From Bacteroidetes bacterium GWA2_32_17 (GTDB lineage: Bacteria > Bacteroidota > Bacteroidia > Bacteroidales > GWA2-32-17), in contig MENF01000075.1 in NCBI GenBank assembly GCA_001769035.1, forward strand, positions 1-43,302: a stretch of 43,302 bases of DNA. Reading direction: 5' to 3'. Under the pieces are notes generated by a model, which saw only the letters and a program-made list of their open reading frames with translations, made no database searches and was not told the origin of the DNA. The position numbers were made by a program, and so were the translations under genes. Shown piece after piece: positions 24,925-32,901 of the stretch; the first letter of the stretch is position 1, and every line of letters starts with the position of its first letter.

Positions 24925-25824
24925 TTATTTTTCTGTATTTAATGCACTTTTATAAATTTGATTCAATTTGTTTTTTAAACTTTTAGGTGAAATTACTTCA
25001 AGTTCTTCAGAATGTGCTAAAAGCTCTCTCACAAAATCATGTGTAATATAAATGAATAATTGAACCCGACATTCTTTTTCGTTGTCTATAATAACCTGTT
25101 GAGATTCATGTAATGGAAGTGATTTAATGAAGTTGCCTTTTAATGGACTGAATGAAAGTATTATTTTTTCGGGTTTTTCATTTTTTTCGGGCATAACAAT
25201 ACCAAAACAAGATTTGAAAAGAGTTTTTACATTAAAATCTTCAGGTAAACTAAACTTCTCTTTTGTGAGTTCTATATCATGTATGCGGTCTAAACCAAAA
25301 GTTTTAATTGTGTTTGAGTTTTTATCTTTTGCAATTAAATACCATCTTCCGCGAAATTCTTTTAACCCATAAGGTTCTACATTTCTTTTATTAGGTTCTG
25401 CATCCCAAAATTTCTTGTGCGTTATTTTTATTACAATTTGTTTTTTTATAGCATGAATAAATCCATAAATATTTTCTGTTCCGCCTCCGTGCTTTTCGGG
25501 ATGGATATATAATGAAAGGTCATTTGTTATTTTTAAAGCATGCAATATATCAAATGCTTCAAACATTCTTGGCTGCATTTCGTCCGATCCATCATATTGA
25601 ATATAATATTTATGGTATGAATTACATTTTATTTCCACATCAAAAATCGAATAAATATCCTTAATGTCCCGCTGAAATGTTCTTAATGTTATATTCAAAT
25701 CGTCACCTGTAATTTCCGATTTGCGTTTTAAATAATCACTAATTTCATCAAAACTTGCTTCTTTGCTGTTACGAAGTTTTTCTGTGATTGCAAGTAATCG
25801 AATAAGTTGTTTGCGATTTGCCAT
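24925..25824 (-). CDS. WYL-domain transcriptional regulator
   Basis: 299 residues. The N-terminal winged helix-turn-helix (LIRLLAITEKLRNSKEASFD through SDYLKRKSEI, about 5-40) leads into a WYL domain. The ligand-binding signature is YGLKEFRGRWYLIAKD (about 155-170), followed by a C-terminal domain with FVRELLAHSEELEVISP. WYL regulators bind nucleic acid or nucleotide ligands and often control defence or DNA-repair genes (CapW, BrxR). It is the last gene of a minus-strand run that begins with the AAA+ ATPase. A truncated copy of its own N-terminus lies just upstream at 25874-26002. It probably controls this cluster. Confidence 0.88.
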   Translation of the reverse strand: MANRKQLIRLLAITEKLRNSKEASFDEISDYLKRKSEITGDDLNITLRTFQRDIKDIYSIFDVEIKCNSYHKYYIQYDGSDEMQPRMFEAFDILHALKITNDLSLYIHPEKHGGGTENIYGFIHAIKKQIVIKITHKKFWDAEPNKRNVEPYGLKEFRGRWYLIAKDKNSNTIKTFGLDRIHDIELTKEKFSLPEDFNVKTLFKSCFGIVMPEKNEKPEKIILSFSPLKGNFIKSLPLHESQQVIIDNEKECRVQLFIYITHDFVRELLAHSEELEVISPKSLKNKLNQIYKSALNTEK

Positions 25825-25873
25825 AAAATCTTATTTATTCCAATTTTCAGTTTTTTGTAATATTTTCTTTATT

Positions 25874-26002
25874 TCATTTATAAGTAATAATTTCTGATTT
25901 TCGTTTTAAATAATCACCGATTTCATCAAAACTTGCTTCATGACTGGTACGTAACTTCTCAATAATTGCCAGGTATCTTAAAAAGTATTCGCGATTGGTC
26001 AT
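25874..26002 (-). pseudogene. Truncated WYL-regulator N-terminus (helix-turn-helix fragment)
   Basis: A 42-codon frame (starts MTNREYFLRYLAIIEKLR, ends KSEIITYK) that closely matches residues 1-38 of the complete WYL regulator immediately downstream (MANRKQLIRLLAITEKLR...). It then runs into a TGA. Its ATG overlaps the stop of the upstream gene as ATGA, the layout of a true operon partner. It looks like the remnant of a tandem duplication in which the older copy lost its body. If translated it would be a bare DNA-binding segment, perhaps unstable. Confidence 0.75.
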
Positions 26003-26727
26003 TTTATTTCCCCATTTATAATCTTTCTAATCTCATCAGATATTTTTTCCATAGTTGGTTTATTGGTACGCCCCAAGTATTTATAAAAATAGACTAATGT
26101 GCCCTCAAGATTTTTTTTATCAATATTTTTACAGACGCGTTCCTCGCTATCAATTAGCCCAGTTATTTTGCATAATTCACCATGATTAAACATTTTGACT
26201 TTTTCAAAATCGTAACCCATCCATACATTTGTATATGAATTATTATCATCCTTTTTTGCATTTTTTCCCCAGAAATCGTAAGAACCTTTATTAAAAACAA
26301 GAATTAATTTAGGCTTTGCATCTTCAATTTGTTGCTGTGTTAATGCAAGTTGTTCTGAAAGAAATATTACACCATTTGATTTATCCTTTAGAAAATTCCA
26401 AACGAGAGCTTGTTTTCCTCTGTAATAAAACAGATCGGTATAACCCAGTGAAGATTCTGGACAAGCCTTTTTTACGATATTCAATAATTTCGTAAAATAA
26501 GCGAGTTTCTTTGCTTTAGGAGGTGGAGGAAAGGGAAAGCCAATCTTGGGTTTCTCGGGTCGATCTTTTTTATTATTAAAAGAAGGATTTATTCCAGTAA
26601 TTAGAATTTCACATACTTTGGAATCAGAAAAAACAAATCCTCTATCTAAAACTTCTTTAATTTTTGTATCAGCACATACATTTTCATAATTTTTCCAAAT
26701 TTCATTTAATTTGTCCCCTATATTCAT
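25999..26727 (-). CDS. Uracil-DNA-glycosylase-superfamily-like protein (tentative)
   Basis: 242 residues with no signal peptide or membrane segment. An early VCEILITGINPSFNNKKDRP (about 38-57) resembles motif A of the UDG superfamily (strand, then G-x-[ND]-P). It is followed by a YTDLFYYRG turn (96-104) and a helix-strand AKPKLILVFNKGSYDFWG (about 136-153) like the central UDG core. I cannot place a motif B catalytic His with confidence, so catalysis is uncertain. The C-terminus (YFYKYLGRTNKPTMEKISDE) is helical. It lies 87 nt after the AAA+ gene and overlaps the WYL fragment by 4 nt, so it is part of the same operon. Confidence 0.55.
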   Translation of the reverse strand: MNIGDKLNEIWKNYENVCADTKIKEVLDRGFVFSDSKVCEILITGINPSFNNKKDRPEKPKIGFPFPPPPKAKKLAYFTKLLNIVKKACPESSLGYTDLFYYRGKQALVWNFLKDKSNGVIFLSEQLALTQQQIEDAKPKLILVFNKGSYDFWGKNAKKDDNNSYTNVWMGYDFEKVKMFNHGELCKITGLIDSEERVCKNIDKKNLEGTLVYFYKYLGRTNKPTMEKISDEIRKIINGEIK

Positions 26728-26814
26728 ATATTTTCATTTAAATTTTTGCCTACTCTTAACAATTTTCGGCTTCCTTGTTATTTTTAATCACAAATATACA
26801 ACTTTAACATCACA

Positions 26815-27894
26815 TTATGTCATTTGTGCAAATCCAATAAATTTATGGTTTTGTGAGTTAAATTCAAAATTTTGTTCTTTAATGTTATAAATGTCAGCCA
26901 AAGTCATTGGTTCTTTCACAACATTATCCGAAATATTTAGATTTTTAAGCAAAGATAATGATTTCATAACATTTAGTGGTTTAAATTCATACATTGCTTT
27001 TAGTCGTCCTTTTCTTAATAAAGCTTTATCAATATTAATGAGTGTAGAGTTAAATGTGCATATTACCTGGATGCCTAAACTTTCTCCAAGCATACCATCT
27101 GTAAGGTTAAGCAGCATTGATATACTTGAGGAATTTCCTTTTTCTCTGGAACTAAGAAGGTCTTCGGCATCTTCAATTATCAATATTGAATTTGGCTGAT
27201 TTACCAAGATGCTTAAAAATTTCGGTGAATCTAGACTTCCGGCTAATTTTGATGGTAAAAAAATTACTCTTTTATTGAGCAGGTGTATTAAATATCTGAT
27301 ATAGGTAGATTTTCCAGTTCCGGGGATACCATAAAATAAGAACAAACCGGAGTTGTCTTTTTTCTTTAATTCTTTTAATATTTTAATATGCAAACAGCTT
27401 AAATCCTCATTATAGTTTCCCTTAATTGACAATTTGGGTTTATTACTTTTAATGTCAAATAATTTTAACCCTTCGCCAGTTTCTATAAATGTACTCAGTT
27501 TTGACGTATAAGCTTTTTTGAAATTTTTTATTCCTTCTGCAATAACTTCAGCCATTTCCTTTGATTTATCAATATATAGAATAAATATACAACCTGTTTG
27601 TTCGATTTTTATTAAAAGCTGATTATTAAGAATATATATTATGTCAGTAATTTCTATTTCACAAGATGAATCATTTAATTCTCTCCTTGAATGGACTTTT
27701 AAAATCTGATCAGATAAACTACCTTCAACCCAATTTTTTGCTTTAATATATTCAATTCGTTTACAAATAATATAATTTGGAACGGCTTCAAAATAAGCAT
27801 AATATACTCTCGAAGGGTTTAAAAATGGCCATCTTTGTTCAAAAAGAGCCATTTCACTTACTTTTATCTTTAATTCTTGTTTTGTTGTTTTCAT
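26815..27894 (-). CDS. BCS1-like AAA+ ATPase
   Basis: 359 residues. The first ~175 residues are an unrecognised domain starting QELKIKVSEMALFEQRWPF. The AAA+ core follows: Walker A GIPGTGKST (189-197), Walker B SILIIEDAED (236-245), sensor 1 with N282 in CTFNSTL, and an arginine region LLRKGRLKAMYEF (292-304). This order and the FN/RKGR pattern are those of BCS1-type AAA+ proteins, which remodel or translocate protein substrates. Bacterial members appear in accessory loci with varied partners. There is no membrane segment, unlike mitochondrial BCS1. It is the first gene of the minus-strand cluster with the UDG-like and WYL genes. A palindrome and -7 box lie upstream at 27919-27952. Confidence 0.82.
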   Translation of the reverse strand: MKTTKQELKIKVSEMALFEQRWPFLNPSRVYYAYFEAVPNYIICKRIEYIKAKNWVEGSLSDQILKVHSRRELNDSSCEIEITDIIYILNNQLLIKIEQTGCIFILYIDKSKEMAEVIAEGIKNFKKAYTSKLSTFIETGEGLKLFDIKSNKPKLSIKGNYNEDLSCLHIKILKELKKKDNSGLFLFYGIPGTGKSTYIRYLIHLLNKRVIFLPSKLAGSLDSPKFLSILVNQPNSILIIEDAEDLLSSREKGNSSSISMLLNLTDGMLGESLGIQVICTFNSTLINIDKALLRKGRLKAMYEFKPLNVMKSLSLLKNLNISDNVVKEPMTLADIYNIKEQNFEFNSQNHKFIGFAQMT

Positions 27895-27918
27895 TTAATT
27901 CATGATTTATATTTTAGG

Positions 27919-27952
27919 CAAAGCTAAAGTGCAGAAGCGACAAATATTGTCG
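27919..27952 (-). promoter_or_regulatory. Promoter and operator-like palindrome of the AAA/UDG-like/WYL cluster
   Basis: On the minus strand TAGCTTTG (27926-27919) is a -7 box 24 nt before the AAA+ start. Upstream of it CGACAA-ATA-TTGTCG (27938-27952) is a perfect 6-bp-arm inverted repeat placed over the expected -33 region, a typical repressor position. A WYL dimer encoded in the same cluster is the natural candidate ligand. Confidence 0.5.
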
Positions 27953-28076
27953 TTAAAATAAAAAATTAATTTAAAGTTTTAAATTCTTTTCGAGTATATT
28001 ATAAGGTATATTTAGAAGTAATTTTACTTTCTAAATCGCAAATCCTAAATTTTTAAGTGTGTTAGTAATGTGTAGG

Positions 28077-28175
28077 AAATAAGTTCCTACAAGGCGCATA
28101 AAAATTTTAAACCGCAGCATACTAAAGTATGTGAGGATTTAAAATCTTTTATAGCAACGCCGTAGGAGCTAATTT
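28077..28175. repeat. 99-bp imperfect palindromic element
   Basis: Outer arms AAATAAGTTCCTAC (28077-28090) and GTAGGAGCTAATTT (28162-28175) continue inward through AAGGCG/ACGCC and ATTTTAAA/TTTAAAAT to a perfect centre, CATACT-AA-AGTATG (28119-28132). The whole sequence folds as one long hairpin. It is probably a palindromic mobile repeat. It is the main content of the 370-bp gap before fabD. Confidence 0.65.
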
Positions 28176-28229
28176 CATGCAAGTTACTTAGTATATTTAC
28201 AAATCTTAATTCATTAATCAAATAGTTTT

Positions 28230-28237
28230 TATCTTTG
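28230..28237 (+). promoter_or_regulatory. -7 box (TATCTTTG) for fabD
   Basis: TATCTTTG matches TAnnTTTG and lies 27 nt before ATG 28265. Confidence 0.5.
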
Positions 28238-28264
28238 TCTTAAAATAAAAAATATAAATTTTAA

Positions 28265-29140
28265 ATGAAAGCTTATGTTTTTCCAGGACAAGGTGCTCAA
28301 TATCCGGGCATGGGAAAAGAACTTTTTGAAACAAATTCAACTGCAAAAAATCTTTTTGAAAAGGCAAACGATATTTTGGGATTTCGCATTACAGATATAA
28401 TGTTTAACGGAACTGATGAAGAACTTAAACAAACAAAGGTTACACAGCCGGCAATATTTCTGCACTCTGTTATTTTAGCAAAAACAATGGGTACAAGTTA
28501 TACTCCACAGATGGTTGCAGGGCATTCGTTGGGTGAATTTTCTGCATTAGTTGCAAACAACACAATAAGTTTTGAAGATGGCTTAAAACTTGTTTCTGCA
28601 CGTGCTCAAGCTATGCAAAAAGCTTGCGAAGCACAACCATCAACAATGGCAGCAATATTAGGAATAGATGATGAAATTGTTGAGCAGGTTTGTAAAGAAA
28701 TTAATGATGTTGTTGTTCCTGCTAATTATAATAGCCCGGGACAAATTGTTATTTCCGGCTCAATTGCAGGAATTGATAAAGCAATTGAAGAACTTACAAA
28801 ACGCGGAGCAAGGCGTGCATTAAAATTAATGGTAGGTGGTGCTTTTCATTCTCCGCTGATGGAACCTGCCCGCAAAGAATTAGCAGAGGCAATTGCAAAC
28901 ACTCAATTTTTAACTCCAATTTGTCCAGTATATCAAAATGTTAATGCTTTATCCGAAATAAATCCCGAAAAAATTAAAGAAAATTTAATTGCTCAACTTA
29001 CATCACCTGTTCGCTGGACACAAATTGTAATAAACATGATTGCCGACGGAGCTACATCATTTACCGAAGTTGGTCCAGGCAGCGTTTTACAAGGATTAAT
29101 TAAAAAAGTTGATAGGGCTATGGTTTGTGCAAGTGCGTAA
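28265..29140 (+). CDS. fabD: Malonyl-CoA:acyl-carrier-protein transacylase
   Basis: 291 residues, of normal length for FabD. It opens with the oxyanion-hole motif VFPGQGAQYPGMG, carries the nucleophile S88 in VAGHSLGEFSAL and the partner H195 in GGAFHSPLM, and ends with a typical EVGPGSVLQGLIKK. It loads malonyl groups onto ACP for fatty acid synthesis in the cytoplasm. No other fab gene is adjacent. It has its own promoter box and faces the convergent aldehyde dehydrogenase gene. Confidence 0.95.
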   Translation: MKAYVFPGQGAQYPGMGKELFETNSTAKNLFEKANDILGFRITDIMFNGTDEELKQTKVTQPAIFLHSVILAKTMGTSYTPQMVAGHSLGEFSALVANNTISFEDGLKLVSARAQAMQKACEAQPSTMAAILGIDDEIVEQVCKEINDVVVPANYNSPGQIVISGSIAGIDKAIEELTKRGARRALKLMVGGAFHSPLMEPARKELAEAIANTQFLTPICPVYQNVNALSEINPEKIKENLIAQLTSPVRWTQIVINMIADGATSFTEVGPGSVLQGLIKKVDRAMVCASA

Positions 29141-29201
29141 AAAAGTTGAAAAATGTTTGTAGTTCATCGTTTTTTGTAAACAATGAGCAATGAACTGTTG
29201 T

Positions 29202-30623
29202 TTAAAGATTTTTCACAAGTAATTTTGGTTCCATCATTTCTACTATTGCAAACTTAACTCCTTCGCGTCCAAAACCACTATTTTTTACACCTCCATAAGG
29301 CATCTGGTCAACTCTAAAAGTTGGAACTTCGTTTATCATTACTCCGCCAACTTCAAGTTCGTTAAAAGCATAATTCATTTCGTCAATTGCGTTTGTAAAA
29401 ACTCCTGCCTGTAAGCCATATTCGGAATCATTAACAAGTTTAACCGCTTCATTAAAATCAGAAAATTTTTCGATTGTAACAACTGGTCCGAATATTTCCA
29501 TTTTGCAAACATTCATTTCTTTTTTAGTGTTTGTTAGAATAGTTGGTTCTACCACAGTTCCGTTTCTTTTTCCGCCAAGCAATATTTTTGCTCCATCTTT
29601 AATTGCTTTGTTAATCCAATCTTCAACTCTAACTGCATTTTCTTCGTCAATCATTGCAGATATGTCTGTATCAGGTTCTTCGGCTTTTCCAATTTTGTAT
29701 TTATTTATTATTTCTGTGAACTTTGTTGTAAATTCGTCAAAAATATTTTCGTGAACATAAATTCGTTGAATATGAATGCAAACCTGACCGGAGTATGCAA
29801 AACTTCCAACTGTGCACTTTGCTACTGCTAAATCAATATTTGCAGAAGAAGAAACAATAACACCTGCATTTCCACCAAGCTCTAGAGTGATTTTCTTTTT
29901 TCCTGCCTGCGATTTCATTTTCCAGCCAACTTGTGGCGAACCGGTGAATGTAAGCATTGCAAAACGTTCGTCGGTAACAAGTTGCTGACCAGCTTCCCTA
30001 TCCATAGGCAAAACAGAAAAAGCACCTTTTGGTAATTCTGTTTCGTCAATTATTTTAGCAAGTTCTAATGTTGAAAGTGGCGTTGCACGGGCAGGTTTTA
30101 TAATAATACAGTTTCCACTTGCAATGGCAGGTGCAATTTTATGTGCAGCCAAATTCATCGGAAAATTAAATGGAACAATTCCTGCAATTAATCCAACCGG
30201 AAAATATTTTATAATTCCTTCTTTGTCTTTTCCTCCGGGTGTCCAATCAAGCGACATAATTTCGGAAGGAAGCCGTTTTGCTTCTTCTGATGCAACAACA
30301 AATGTTTGAATTGCACGGTCTATTTCACCCAATGCAAATTTTAATGGCTTACATGCTTCTTTAGCTAAAATTATTGCTAAATGTTCACGTCGTTGCAACA
30401 TCTTATCTGCAATTTGTTTTAATATTTCATATCTTAAATAAACCGGCAAGTTTCGCATTGTTTTTTTTACTGATTGTGCTTTTTCAATAGCGATATCAAG
30501 CTCCTTTTTTCCAGCAAGATACGTTATTGCAATTTCTTCGTTTGAATATGAGTTTACAACTTTTAATTCTTGGATGGTTTTAATAAACTCTCCACCAACA
30601 TAAATAGGATAATTTACTGACAT
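29202..30623 (-). CDS. NAD(P)-dependent aldehyde dehydrogenase
   Basis: 473 residues with the complete ALDH core: N153 in VPFNFPMN, K176 in IIIKPARATP, FTGSPQVG (226-233), general base E248 in LELGGNAG and the nucleophile C282 in SGQVCIHIQR. The C-terminus (MPYGGVKNSGFGREGVKFAI) is like lactaldehyde/GapN-type ALDHs. Those subfamilies include lactaldehyde, succinate-semialdehyde and non-phosphorylating glyceraldehyde-3-phosphate dehydrogenases. I cannot choose among them, so no symbol is given. It is monocistronic and convergent with fabD; AGTTCAT/ATGAACT (29161-29196) between them is a weak possible terminator stem. Confidence 0.9.
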   Translation of the reverse strand: MSVNYPIYVGGEFIKTIQELKVVNSYSNEEIAITYLAGKKELDIAIEKAQSVKKTMRNLPVYLRYEILKQIADKMLQRREHLAIILAKEACKPLKFALGEIDRAIQTFVVASEEAKRLPSEIMSLDWTPGGKDKEGIIKYFPVGLIAGIVPFNFPMNLAAHKIAPAIASGNCIIIKPARATPLSTLELAKIIDETELPKGAFSVLPMDREAGQQLVTDERFAMLTFTGSPQVGWKMKSQAGKKKITLELGGNAGVIVSSSANIDLAVAKCTVGSFAYSGQVCIHIQRIYVHENIFDEFTTKFTEIINKYKIGKAEEPDTDISAMIDEENAVRVEDWINKAIKDGAKILLGGKRNGTVVEPTILTNTKKEMNVCKMEIFGPVVTIEKFSDFNEAVKLVNDSEYGLQAGVFTNAIDEMNYAFNELEVGGVMINEVPTFRVDQMPYGGVKNSGFGREGVKFAIVEMMEPKLLVKNL

Positions 30624-30725
30624 AATTTTAAGAATTTATTTTTATTGTAAATTTAGTTTATTAATTTTAAATAAAATATTGAAAGAGTTTTTTATTTATA
30701 TTTACATTTATAAAATTTATAAATT

Positions 30726-32453
30726 ATGAAACATCAATACTTCATGTTGGCAATAATATTTGTTACAATAAATATTGGACAATTGTTTGCCCAAATAGAT
30801 AATGGGTTACCAAACAATGGGCTTACTCATAAAATTAGTGAAAGCGAGAAACTTTTTATGAATAACAAAGGTACTAACATGCTTTATACAAATCCACCTG
30901 TTGGTCCAGTTCGCAATATTGCAGAATTTGAACCTTCTGAAGCCGTAATTATTGCTTATAAAAACGGTTTTGGTTTACCTCTTTCACTTATTAAAGATAT
31001 GTCAAATACTGGAAAAGTAATAATTGATGCAACAAGTTCAAGTCAAACAAATGCATTAAATTTACTTAATTCCAATGGAGTAAATACTTCAAATTGTAGT
31101 TTTATTACCACTGCTGTTGATTCATGGTGGACCAGAGATTATACTGGTTGGTTTATTGCAGATAGCAGTTACCATGTTGCAATTGTTGATTTTACTTATA
31201 ACAGGCCCCGACCTAATGATGACGCTGTTACTACATTAGAAGCTAATTATTTAGGAATAACAATGTATGGAATGGATATTGTTCATACAGGCGGTAACTA
31301 TATGTGCGACGGTTATAATGGTGCAGTATCAACTGTTTTAGTTGAAGAAGAAAATCCAAGTTTAACAACTTCTCAGATTGAACAAAAAATGTTAGATTAT
31401 TTGGGTATAAATAATTATATTATACGCCCTGATGCTCAAGGCGAATATATTGAACACATTGATTGTTGGGCAAAAACATTAGCTCCTGATAAAATATTAG
31501 TTGATTCAGTTCCTGCTACTGATGCACAATATAGCCAATACGAAGCAGCTGCTGCATATTTTGCAAGCACAAACTGCGCATACGGATACCCATATAAGGT
31601 ATATCGACCACTTATTTCTGGAAGTTCCGAAACAAATGCAGAACCTTATTCAAATTCATTTATTTTTAATAACAAAGTGTATGTTCCAATGGGTGGATAT
31701 TCTGCTGTACATGATACTGCAGCATTGGAATGTTACAGAAAAGCAATGCCAGGATATATTGTAAAAGGATATATTGCCTTCGGTGGCGCATCATGGTATG
31801 GTACCGATGCTTTACATTGCCGTACACATGAAATTGCTGACAGGGAAATGTTATATATTGAACATTTTCCACTTTTTGGACTGATAAATTCACCTACAGG
31901 TTATGATATTAATGCAAAGGTTGTTTCTTATGCTGATTATAATATTGCAACAAATTATCCAATGGTTATTTATAAAATCAATCAAGGACAATGGGATTCA
32001 CTCACTATGGCAAATATTAGTTACCTGAATTACAAGGCAACTATTCCTACACAAAATGCAGGTGATACTATATTTTATTATATTAAAGCAAAAGATGTTA
32101 CTGGTAAATTGGCATATCATGCTTTAATGGGACAAGCAGATCCGTATTTTTTTATTGCATCCGGAACTCAAGTTGAAACACCTGAAATTATAGCTAATTC
32201 CTTGATGTCATTTTTTACTTATCCTAATCCAAGCAAAGGAGATTTTATTTTATTCGTTAAATCTAATTATTATGGAAACGCTGCGATTCAAATTTTTAAT
32301 ATTACCGGAAATCTTGTTTATAACGAAAATTTTGGAATTGTAAACGGTAATAGTATGAAGAAAATTAATATAGAAAATCTTAATCAAGGAGTTTATTTTA
32401 TTGAAGTAAAAACAAAATTTGATGTATTTAAAAAGAAGTTGATTATTGATTAA
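30726..32453 (+). CDS. Secreted peptidylarginine deiminase (PPAD-like) with T9SS sorting domain
   Basis: 575 residues. A signal peptide ends near LFAQ (23). The catalytic domain (about 55-390) carries the guanidino-modifying residues D138 (WTRDY), H244 and D246 (IEHIDCW), N310 (PYSNSFIFNNKVYVP) and nucleophile C365 (TDALHCRTHEIAD). These correspond to D130, H236, D238, N297 and C351 of Porphyromonas gingivalis PPAD. R160 and R162 (YNRPRPND) correspond to PPAD R152 and R154, which hold the carboxylate of C-terminal arginine. An Ig-like segment follows, then a type IX sorting domain (about 497-575; TYPNPSKGDF, NLNQGVYFIEV, KKLIID). It probably citrullinates peptides outside the cell or on its surface. 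A whole T9SS elsewhere in the genome is implied. Confidence 0.88.
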   Translation: MKHQYFMLAIIFVTINIGQLFAQIDNGLPNNGLTHKISESEKLFMNNKGTNMLYTNPPVGPVRNIAEFEPSEAVIIAYKNGFGLPLSLIKDMSNTGKVIIDATSSSQTNALNLLNSNGVNTSNCSFITTAVDSWWTRDYTGWFIADSSYHVAIVDFTYNRPRPNDDAVTTLEANYLGITMYGMDIVHTGGNYMCDGYNGAVSTVLVEEENPSLTTSQIEQKMLDYLGINNYIIRPDAQGEYIEHIDCWAKTLAPDKILVDSVPATDAQYSQYEAAAAYFASTNCAYGYPYKVYRPLISGSSETNAEPYSNSFIFNNKVYVPMGGYSAVHDTAALECYRKAMPGYIVKGYIAFGGASWYGTDALHCRTHEIADREMLYIEHFPLFGLINSPTGYDINAKVVSYADYNIATNYPMVIYKINQGQWDSLTMANISYLNYKATIPTQNAGDTIFYYIKAKDVTGKLAYHALMGQADPYFFIASGTQVETPEIIANSLMSFFTYPNPSKGDFILFVKSNYYGNAAIQIFNITGNLVYNENFGIVNGNSMKKINIENLNQGVYFIEVKTKFDVFKKKLIID

Positions 32454-32473
32454 CAAATTGCAATATATAATTA

Positions 32474-32886
32474 ACTGATGTTACGCAAAATAATTAGCAA
32501 CGCCATTTATGGCGTTGAAAAAAAGAAGAAAAAACGGGCTTTAGCCCAAACATATAAAACAAAATGGCATTCATAAAAGTTTACGTGCATTACGTATGGT
32601 CAACAAAGAACATGGAATAATTATTATCTGCGGATATTAGGTTTGATGTATTTAACCATATTCGTGAAAATGCACGAAAAAAAAACATATTTATTGATTT
32701 TATAAATGGATTTATAGACCATGTACTATGATAAATTTATTGAACGGTATGGATTTGATATTATTAAACATTAATTTTTGGTTTGGGCTAAAGCCCGTTT
32801 TCTTTTGTTTATATTTTGAACACGACATAAATGTCGTGTCTAATGATGTTCATATAATAAATATTGAAAGCATGCGTAACATCAGT
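32474..32886. mobile_element. Decayed REP-associated tyrosine transposon (RAYT-type) with flanking hairpins
   Basis: The outermost inverted repeats ACTGATGTTACGCA (32474-32487) and TGCGTAACATCAGT (32873-32886) are perfect over 14 bp. Next in are an outer hairpin on each side (AACGCCATTTATGGCGTT at 32499-32516; ACACGACATAAATGTCGTGT at 32820-32839) and an inner hairpin (GGGCTTTAGCCC at 32536-32547; GGGCTAAAGCCC at 32785-32796), all in mirrored order around a ruined transposase gene. The layout matches REP-RAYT elements. Confidence 0.75.
32564..32774 (+). pseudogene. IS200-like (Y1_Tnp/RAYT) transposase, internally deleted
   Basis: Reading from ATG 32564 gives MAFIKVYVHYVWSTKNME, a TAA, then LLSADIRFDVFNHIRENARK and IFIDFINGFIDHV. 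This is the N-terminal part of an IS200-like REP transposase, including the H-x-H-type neighbourhood (DHV, with the second His lost). At about 32722 the frame shifts, and YDKFIERYGFDIIKH plus stop (to 32774) is the family's usual C-terminus. About half of the protein, including the catalytic Tyr region, is missing. It is inactive. Confidence 0.75.
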
Positions 32887-32901
32887 AATTAATTAAGAAT
32901 C

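Noticed and set aside
29202-30623. Specific naming of the aldehyde dehydrogenase as gapN or gabD
   Set aside because: Only generic ALDH residues and a C-terminal similarity are visible; substrate-specific positions could not be judged.
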